A stretch of DNA of 64,000 nucleotides from Prorocentrum cordatum (lineage: Eukaryota; Sar; Dinophyceae; Prorocentrales; Prorocentraceae). Under the pieces are notes generated by a model. That model did not search any database, had not been told where the DNA came from, and was given only the letters and a program-made list of their open reading frames with translations. Position numbers and translations under genes: made by a program. Shown in pieces: positions 57,481 through 64,000 of this stretch. Numbering within the stretch: position 1 is the stretch's first letter; each line of letters starts with the position of its first letter. The stretch covers positions 27,501 through 91,500 of the forward strand of contig CAUYUJ010016696.1 of the NCBI GenBank assembly GCA_963575745.1, written 5' to 3'.

Positions 57481-58871
57481 TCCCTATGCTGGGCACCTCC
57501 TCATCACGAGGCCAATCTTAGGGATTCCTTTATTCCCAACCATCCTGTGGTGTTGGGTCCTCGTTTTGAAGAGACAGCGCCCCGCGTCCCACCTCCTCTC
57601 CTCCTCCTCCCCCTCCTCGCCCTCCTCCCTCCTCCCCCTCCTTGCCTTTGCTCTCGGCACACCCCTCACACGTTTCGTAGCCCCATAGGGAGCTCCACCG
57701 AAGGTCCCAGTGGCACAGCCCGCATGCGGTTCCCCCACCCAGGGCAGCGCTTCGTAGCCCCATAGGGAGCTCCACCGAAGGTCCCAGTGGCAGCCCGCAT
57801 GCGGTTCCCCCACCCAGGGCAGCGTTTCGTAGCCCCATAGGGAGCTCCACCGAAGGCCCCAGTGGCACAGCCCGCATGCGGTTCCCCCACCCAGGGCAGC
57901 GTTTCGTAGCCCCATAGGGAGCTCCACCGAAGGCCCCAGTGGGGGTGCCCGCATGCGGTTCCCCACCCAGGGCAGCGTTTCGTGGCCCCATAGGGAGCTC
58001 CACCGAAGGCCCCAGTGGGGGTGTTCGCATGCGGTTCCCCCACCCAGGGCAGCGTTTCGTGGCCCCATAGGGAGCTCCACCGAAGGCCCCAGTGGGGGTG
58101 TTCGCATGCGGTTCCCCCACCCAGGGCAGCGTTTCGTAGCCCCATAGGGAGCTCCACCGAAGGCCCCAGTGGGGGTGTTCGCGTGCGGTTCCCCCACCCA
58201 GGGCAGCGTTTCGTGGCCCCATAGGGAGCTCCACCGAAGGCCCCAGTGGCACAGCCCGCATGCGGTTCCCCCACCCAGGGCAGCGTTTCGTGGCCCCATA
58301 GGGAGCTCCACCGAAGGTAGCCCAGTCCCCCGCACAGCCCGCATGCGGTCAGCAGGACAGCGCTTTCGTAGCCCCCCAGTGGCACAGCCCGCATCGGTTC
58401 CCACCCAGGGCACCCCATAGGGAGCTCTAAGGCCCCAGTCGCAGCAGTTCGCATGCGCCCCCCCTCCCCCCCCACCCAGGGCAGCGCTTCGTGGCCCCAT
58501 AGGTAGCTTCCCCGAAGGTCCCAGTGGCGCAGTTCGCATGCGTCCAGTACTGCGTTTCGTGGCCCCATAGGGAGCTCCACCGAAGGTCCCAGTGGCGTAG
58601 TTCGCATGCGTCCTCCCCACACCCAGTACAGCGTTTCGTGGCCCCATAGAGAGCTCCACCGAAGGTCCCAGTGGCGCAGTTCGCATGCGTCCCCCCCCAC
58701 CCAGTACAGCGTTTCGTGGCCCCATAGGGGGCTTCCCCGAATGCGATACCCACAACTGCATATGGTTGGGTCTTTCGCCAGGCTAATTTTTGTTGAGGGC
58801 GGGTCCCTAAGATTGTCATCGCCTTTTGGCGCGTCAATCTTAGGGATAGGGGTACGTTCGAGGCTGGTAAC
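57327..58871. mobile_element. F4 element, expanded copy around the satellite
   Basis: Left terminus GTACCAGCCTGGAACATGTC (57327) and right terminus GTTCGAGGCTGGTAAC (58856-58871) equal those of the compact 166-bp copy at 8471-8636. Next to them are GGGCACCTCCTCATCACGAG / GCCAATCTTAGGGATTCC (57490-57530) and CTTTTGGCGCGTCAATCTTA (58820), also from the compact copy. The satellite lies where the compact copy has only a short middle. Confidence 0.8.
57672..58745. repeat. 77-bp satellite, about 14 units
   Basis: The unit starts CGTAGCCCCATAGGGAGCTC, continues CACCGAAGG(C/T)CCCAGTGG and GCATGCGGTTCCCCCACCC, and ends AGGGCAGCGTTT. CCCCATAGG positions at 57681, 57758, 57833, 57910, 57986, 58063, 58140, 58217 and 58294 give spacings of 75-77. 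Units from 58320 to 58490 are scrambled, and 58495-58745 belong to a variant subfamily (CAGTGGCGCAGTTCGCATGC). The minus strand is open in overlapping frames up to 425 codons. Confidence 0.95.
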
Positions 58872-60134
58872 AAAAGGGGCCCTGATGAGAGCCTCCTCCT
58901 CCACCCCCCATCAAGGTCGCCCCCCATGGCCACCCGCCCGATGGAAGGCAGGGGCCCTCACAGATCGGACGGGGCTAGGACGAGGATCAATCCGTTCCAG
59001 AGCGTTCTGGAACGCTCTCAGAGCGTTCTCGAGCGCTCCAAGAAGGCCGCGGCGCCCGAGACATCCCTCAGAGCCACCGGATCCCAGAGATTCTCGATTT
59101 ATCCTCACCCGATTTTATCCTCGTCCTGGCTGCGCCTTACAGAACGGATTGCAGCAGAGGTACAGGGGGCGAATCTGAGGCCCGCATTCGGCGGCGAGCC
59201 CAGGGGGGAAGTGAGAAGGGGCGGGCCTTCTCAGAAGGCCCGGAAGTCCCCCAGCCTTCTGAGAAGTTTTCGATGACTTCCCCGAAGACGCAGACCACTT
59301 TTCAGAAGGCGCGAGGGCCTCTGAGAAGTCCCGCCGCCTTCTGGGAAGGCCTTCTCCTTCTCACTTCCCACCCTCGCCCGCCGTCGACGAATGCTGGACG
59401 CCCGATTGCTCGAACAAGATCGAGGTGGTGTCACTTGTTGCGTCTTTTTTTTTTGGGGGGGGGGTGTTGGTCTCTCGAGCATTGTGTTGGGCTGCGGGAT
59501 GCCAAAAGACGACTCGGGATCGGAAACTCGGGCCCAGGTCGAGGGGTCCGTATTTTGAACGCATCGGGGCTCCAGATGTCTGGGGGCGGCTGCGAGTGAG
59601 GAGGAGAGGTTGTGGCAGCGCCATGGGATGACATAAACGTGAACTTTTGGAAGTCGGCGAGGATCTGTAGAGTGTCGGCTTTGGATTCCCTCAGCCCTGG
59701 CCGCGCCTCTGGCGCCGCCCCTGGCGCGCTCCGCAAAAATGGGACGGAGTGTGGGGAGGGGGGTCCAGCGCCCGAAGCCCGCGCGGATTTCCGAAAGCTT
59801 ATGCTAAGGGTGCGGTTTGTGTGGGCCAGGGGAGGGCTCGGGCGGGGGGACGGGGCGAAGCGCTGTTATCTTCGCTCCTCCTCCTCCTCCCTGGGGACCC
59901 CCCTGCCAGCTCTCGGACCCTCCCTTCTGCCACACTTGCACGCCGGTCGTTGAAGGTAGGTATTCTTGGATTCCCAGATCCCAATCTACTTCTAGCGCCT
60001 TCCTACCTCGAGAATCGGCATGCTTTGCAGTGTCTTGTCGTTCTCTGGGAGGGCCTCGGCCAAATCTACTTCGTCTGCCTTCCTACATCCTGTTTTTTTA
60101 TCTACTTCTTCCGACCGACCTATGTTGTCGCCCC

Positions 60135-60744
60135 GCGTGCACCGATCGGCATGCCGCGTTGCCCAGGGCCGCTCCCGCGTGTGCTCGATCCCTGGACCGA
60201 TCCCGATCCCGACGGATCACCGATCCCGTCGGCCGGCCGAGGAACGCGGCGGCGTCGAGCGCCCAGCTGCTCGACTGGCAGGACGCCTCGCGCCGCTCCT
60301 CTCTCGCCGGGCTCCGGCGGTGGGCGCGAGGGCCCTGACCTTCCAGAGAGCTATTTTTAAGCACTGGAGACCTAAAAACCTAAAAAGCTGAGCGAAACAG
60401 CCCCAAACCAAGACGTAGAATAGCTTTGGGATAGGTGTTTAAGTCGGGTGCTATTTTTTAGCCCTCCTGGAAGGTCAGGGGGAGCGGGGCTGGCGGCGCA
60501 CCCGAGCGGGCTGGCCCGCCCCAGGTCCCAGGTGCTGTGCCTGTCGGCGTGCGGGCGCGGGGCTCTGCAGTTTCAGCTCTCCGTGCTGCTCTTTTGGCGT
60601 GGTGCGCCCTCTGGCCGCAGGTGGCCCCCTTTGGACGCAGGGGCCCTGGCACTGCACCGAGGGGCGGCCTGAAGTGCGCTGATCAGCGGCTGTCCACGTC
60701 CCCCGTCCCTTACCTCTCCCGCCCCCCCACCCTCGGGCCGAACG
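60135..60744. other. Unassigned segment
   Basis: No gene recognised. TATTTTTTAGCCCTCCTGGA at 60448 resembles GTTTTTTAGCCCTCCCAGGA at 3454, suggesting another dispersed repeat. Confidence 0.4.
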
Positions 60745-60925
60745 AGAGGGGGGAGAGCGAAAGGGGAGGGGGGGTACGAAATCTGCTGCGTGCAGCTGGT
60801 TACCGCCCCGCCGCCAGGCCCCTTCCTCGATACGTGGGCGCCCCCCAGCGCCGGGAGGCGCCAGGAATAACCAGCTGCGTGAGCTGCTTCTCTGCCCCAC
60901 CCTTTGCTATCCTACCATGTCGCCC
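60745..60925. mobile_element. F2 inverted-repeat element, copy 4 (diverged)
   Basis: GAGCGAAAGGGGAGGGGGGG, TACGAAATCTGCTGCGTGCA, GGCGCCCCCCAGCGCCGGGA and AACCAGCTGCGTGAGCTGC, then CCCACCCTTTGCTATCC, keep the family order. Confidence 0.7.
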
Positions 60926-61809
60926 CCCCCGATCTTCCCCCCCCCACCCCCCCCCCACCTGCTACCAAAGGTACGCTGATAGCACAGACTGTCCGCGGCT
61001 GCGCCTCCCCGGGCCCGCCGGCGGGTTCGCGTCGCGCTCCCGGGCTCCTCGGCGCCGGGCCCCCTGGGCTCCACCCGCAGCCGAGGCATGGCGAGGAGGA
61101 GGCGCCGCGCCGCGGCGCCGCGCAGAGCAGGTCGGCGCTACGGTCCACCCGCACAGCGAGGAGGAGCCGCTTTGAGCAAGAGGCTGCCTCTTGCACCCTT
61201 GCCGCTGCGGCCCACCCTTGGCGCCTTTCGCCGGCCAGCCTCGCTCGAAAGTCTTTGGCATGGCCCTCCGAGGCCCTGGCACCCTCACCACGCATCCTGG
61301 GCGCCACGGTGCGAGGCGAGGCAGGCGGTGTGAGCTCAGACTGTGCCAGTGGACGTGCCCCCCGCGAAGATTCGGTGTCCACCAAGGCGCGGGCGACCGG
61401 AAGGGGAGCCTCGTGCTCCTGTCTTCTGTTGCTGCATCCCGTGCGCTCACACTGGTGTAGACGGTCGCTGCGCCGGAGGCGCACGATCTGCGACGCCGGG
61501 TCTGCCAGGCAAGGGGGCCCATGGGCTGCCGCGATCTTTTCGGCGCTGCTCTCCATTCCCGCACGCACTGACGCGCGCGTCACACTTGGGAGACCTGCCA
61601 CCCTGAATCCTATGTAGCGGTCGACGGTCATTGGGCCCCTCTACCCAGGAAGACGCAATCTCCCCCCCTCACCGTTTATGCCAGACCCCACAATGTCGGT
61701 TCCATTTTACGGTTGTTCTTTCCTTGGCCAAGTGTTCACCCTGTGAAGCGGGCCTTGTCCACTTTGACCAGGAGCAGGACGATGAGAAGGGCCCTTAGGA
61801 TACTGAGGC
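60926..61809. other. Unassigned segment with a partial F12 copy
   Basis: 61183-61290 matches the inside of F12 (9.48-9.59 kb): CGGCCCACCCTTGGCGCCTT, GCTCGAAAGTCTTTGGCATG, GGCCCTCCGAGGCCCTGGCA and CACGCATCC. No gene recognised in the rest. Confidence 0.5.
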
Positions 61810-62280
61810 TGACGATGATGATGATGACGATGATGCTGATGCTGATGATCATGACTGAGGAACGGGGTAATGATGACGACGAGGGTGATGCGTCATTCTC
61901 CCCCCACCCCGCACCCATCGATGAGGCGAGCGGGGATGGGGAGATGATGCAGGAAACGAATGAACAGAAGAGGGGGCTGGGGAGACCGAGGAGTAGGAGG
62001 CAGCATGAGGAGACGGAGGCCGAATGAGGGGAAGGAGAAACAGGATGCGGAGGATAAGGAATTATTAGGAGAGCAGGATGCTGCTGCTGCTTAGGAGGAG
62101 GAGGAGGAGGAGGAGGAGGAGGAGGAGGAGGAGGAGGAGGAAGGACAAGGAGGAGGATGGAGGAGGAGGAGAAAGGAGGAGAGGAGGAGAAGGAGAACAA
62201 GGAGGAGAAGGAATGGAGGAGGAGGAGGAGAGGAGGAGGAGGGGAGGAGGAGGGGGGGGGGGGAGGGGTTGCTCCTTGTC
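61810..62280. repeat. Short GAT tract and GAG array
   Basis: GATGATGATGATGACGATGA near 61815-61852. (GAG)n at 62095-62140 and impure to 62262. No gene supported. Confidence 0.65.
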
Positions 62281-63059
62281 TTCCTCCGCCCTCTCTCCCT
62301 GACCCGAGGCGGACGACGGCGGCGGCGACGGCTACGACGACCAGGTTGGCGGAGGATGCGGCCGCGACGGCGACGGCGACGGCGACGACGGCGCCGACGG
62401 CGACGACGGCGGCGGCGGCGAAGCCGCGGCCGCGGCCGCTGCGGCCACGGCGCCGCCCCCCGCAGGACGTGGCCGCGGGGGCGCCCCCGCTCCCGCCGGC
62501 GCCGCCCGCCCGGCGCGAGCGCGCCGCGCCCGCGCCGTGGGCGACACCGCAGGCCGCCGCCCTCCTTTGCCGCCCTCGCCGCCGGGCTCGGTGCCGCCCT
62601 CGCTGCCGAGCGTCCAGCGCCGCCGCGTCGGCCTCCTCCTCCTCCTTCTCCTTCTCCTCCGCTTCTCCCCGCTTCCTCCTTCTCTCCTCTCCTCCTCCTT
62701 CCTCCTCCTCCTCCTCCTCCTCCTCCTCTCATCATCTCATCATCATCATCATCATCATCCACCTGGTCCTCCTCCTCCTCCTTTCATCCTCCTCCTCCTC
62801 CTCCTCCATCCTCCTTCTCGTCCTCCTCCTCCTCGTCTTCCTCGTCCTCCTCGTCCTCCTCGTCCTCCTTCTCCCCCCATCCCTCGTCTTCCTCTGCCTC
62901 TTCCCCCCGTCCGATTCAAGATTCAAGCTCAACTGATCCGCTCGGATGATCTGGGTGTTGCCGGCGGCGGCCTGCGGCCAGAGTTCCCGACGCCTGTGGA
63001 GCCACGGGCGCTCCTCCTCCTCCTCCTCCTCCTCCTCCTCCTCCTCCTCCTCCTCCTCC

Positions 63060-63104
<45 letters not shown>

Positions 63105-63340
63105 CCCGCATCCTCATCCTCATCCTCCTGCTCCTGCTCCTCCTCCTCCTCCTCCTCCTCCTCCTCCTCCTCCTCTCAGTCACTGAGGTAGCAAAGGGGG
63201 GCGTGCCAGGGCAATGGCTCGGCTGGGCCCCTATGTCAGAGGTCCCTCTCAGGGTGGCGAACTCTCCTTGGGGTAATTCGTTGCGCTTCTCCTCCTCCTC
63301 CTCCTCCTGCTTTCCTGTCCCCCGTCCTCCCCGCTGCTCC
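62281..63340. repeat. GC-rich segment, CTC and CAT arrays
   Basis: 62310-62420 is (GGCGAC)-like. 62450-62620 is GC-rich and exon-like without a recognised domain. CTC arrays at 62635-62730, 62768-62875 and 63012-63060, (CAT)n at 63060-63102, and CTC again to 63178. Confidence 0.65.
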
Positions 63341-63529
63341 TTTCCCTCCCTCCTCTCCACGCCCTGCGAAGGCCCCTGCCGTGCCGGCCGGCCCGCCGCT
63401 GCCTGGTGGCGCCGCCCCGCCGCTCGGGCTCGGCGGCGGCGCGGGGCCGCGGCGGCGGTGGGACGTGGTGCTGATCGCCGACGGCGTGTGCACCGAGGAG
63501 GTGGAGGAGGGGGCTCCCCGCCCACCTAG
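63341..63529 (+). CDS. Weak methyltransferase-like exon candidate
   Basis: An open frame (first ATG 63381 by the visible frame) reads a Pro/Gly-rich lead then RRWDVVLIADGVCTEEVEE. The WDVVLIAD...TEE string resembles the post-II segment of METTL21/FAM86-type Rossmann methyltransferases (family pattern roughly aDVVLaaDvvY.ee). Nothing else of that fold is visible in the window, so this is a short-motif resemblance only. It could be chance. Confidence 0.2.
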   Translation, partial: FPSLLSTPCEGPCRAGRPAAAWWRRPAARARRRRGAAAAVGRGADRRRRVHRGGGGGGSPPT

Positions 63530-64000
63530 CACCATCTCCCTCGCCCCACACCACTCTCCCCACTAACCCACCCTCTCCCACACCACCATTCTCCGCACGC
63601 CGCCCGCACCCCCGCCAACCCAATCCCACCAACACGCCCCGCCCACACGCCCCACCCTACCACCCAATGCGCACTACACGCACACTCACCCCACGCTCGC
63701 TGGGGAGGGTGCTCCGGGTTTGGGCTGGCGCTCAAGGCAGGGCTCGATGGCCACGCATTTTGCGCCCTGTCACGCATGTCATGGGCCTATAGCTGGAAAA
63801 GAGCATCGCGCGATATGTCATTTAACAGTCAATCCACACAGGGGAGGGGGGAGGAGCAGAAAAAGAGATCTGCTTTCCAGTGTGCTTCTCACGCTCAAGA
63901 GAGTCGCATGGGCCATGGTCTCCTCCACTCTGATCTGGAATGATCTAGGGACTGTGCATTCTTTGCTCACCACCCCTCCGGGATATCTTAAGAATTGAGC
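63530..64000. other. CCCACAC-rich stretch and unassigned end
   Basis: 63535-63690 is almost G-free (CCCCACACCAC, CCCGCCCACACGCC), a strongly strand-asymmetric C/A tract. 63720-64000 is ordinary unique-looking sequence, with no gene recognised before the window ends. Confidence 0.45.

Larger units (their letters stand above)
56214..60134. mobile_element. 3.9-kb palindrome with about 1.2-kb arms
   Basis: The left arm (56214-about 57345) is the reverse complement of the right arm (about 58860-60134). Outermost: GGGGCGACAATACACG with its right partner TATGTTGTCGCCCC. Then GTCGGTCGGAAGAGGTAGAT, AGAATACCTACCTTCAACGA, CAGACATCTGGAGCCCCGAT, TTTTGGCATCCCGCAGCCCA and CCAGCATTCGTCGACGGCGG, each with its complement on the right in mirrored order. 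Outer parts are more than 90 percent identical by eye; the inner GAGAAGG-rich part is more diverged. Each arm contains an F5-like segment. The centre is a 1.5-kb F4-ended segment with a 77-bp satellite. No transposase ORF was found. It may be a large fold-back transposon or an inverted duplication. Confidence 0.92.

Noticed and set aside
57672-57700. Spliced-leader relics (CGTAGCC at the start of each 77-bp unit)
   Set aside because: Only seven bases match, and the ATTTTGGCTCAAG part is absent; the unit reads CCCATAGGGAGCTC instead.
57672-58745. CRISPR array
   Set aside because: Units repeat end to end with no unique spacers, and the context is eukaryotic.
57484-58904. Minus-strand frames of 243-425 codons
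   Set aside because: They run through the 77-bp satellite, overlap each other in different frames and have no domain. Treated as satellite.

Overview
The window looks like nuclear DNA of a dinoflagellate. It is GC-rich and dominated by triplet microsatellites, and most DNA lies outside any recognisable gene. The only long, convincingly coding sequences are retrotransposon proteins and one coiled-coil/IQ-motif protein with G/C-ending codons. Both retrotransposons have the APE-endonuclease/reverse-transcriptase layout common in dinoflagellate genomes. A Prorocentrum- or Symbiodiniaceae-like source is my inference; no rRNA, tRNA or complete spliced-leader sequence was seen that would fix it.

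Layout. 0-7 kb: a zinc-knuckle exon candidate, minisatellites, and a dense cluster of short inverted-repeat (MITE-like) elements, several nested in one another. 7-14 kb: more MITE-like elements, an 83-bp tandem repeat, a 430-bp GAC array and a block of the degenerate GGCCTCTTGG repeat. 14-20.7 kb: a nearly complete non-LTR retrotransposon (LINE-1 of this window) with a zinc-ribbon/coiled-coil ORF1, APE-type endonuclease, reverse transcriptase, RT zinc finger, RNase H and a C-terminal zinc-binding tail, broken by one TGA and three +1 frame steps. 20.7-23.6 kb: GAC array and dispersed repeats. 23.6-25.6 kb: the 669-aa IQ/coiled-coil ORF. 26.5-30.9 kb: a second, decayed non-LTR retrotransposon of a different lineage, interrupted by a 163-bp dispersed repeat. 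31-33 kb: protein-like remnants, one split by a MITE. 33.4-35.0 kb: GAT array. 35-46 kb: repeats, MITEs and no recognisable gene. 46.5-53 kb: large GGCCTCTTGG-repeat blocks, one set apparently inserted into a 42-bp satellite. 53-56 kb: GAT and GAG arrays. 56.2-60.1 kb: a 3.9-kb imperfect palindrome with about 1.2-kb arms around a 77-bp satellite. 60-64 kb: repeats, triplet arrays and one weak methyltransferase-like exon candidate.

The main biology is mobile-DNA stratigraphy. About fifteen short inverted-repeat families (labelled F1-F15 here), several with visible target-site duplications of 7-11 bp, sit within one another, within microsatellites and within coding remnants. Several microsatellites lie inside, or keep constant positions next to, these elements. 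Both retrotransposons and the IQ-motif ORF are on the + strand. Most open frames elsewhere are artefacts of stop-free triplet repeats and are not annotated as genes.
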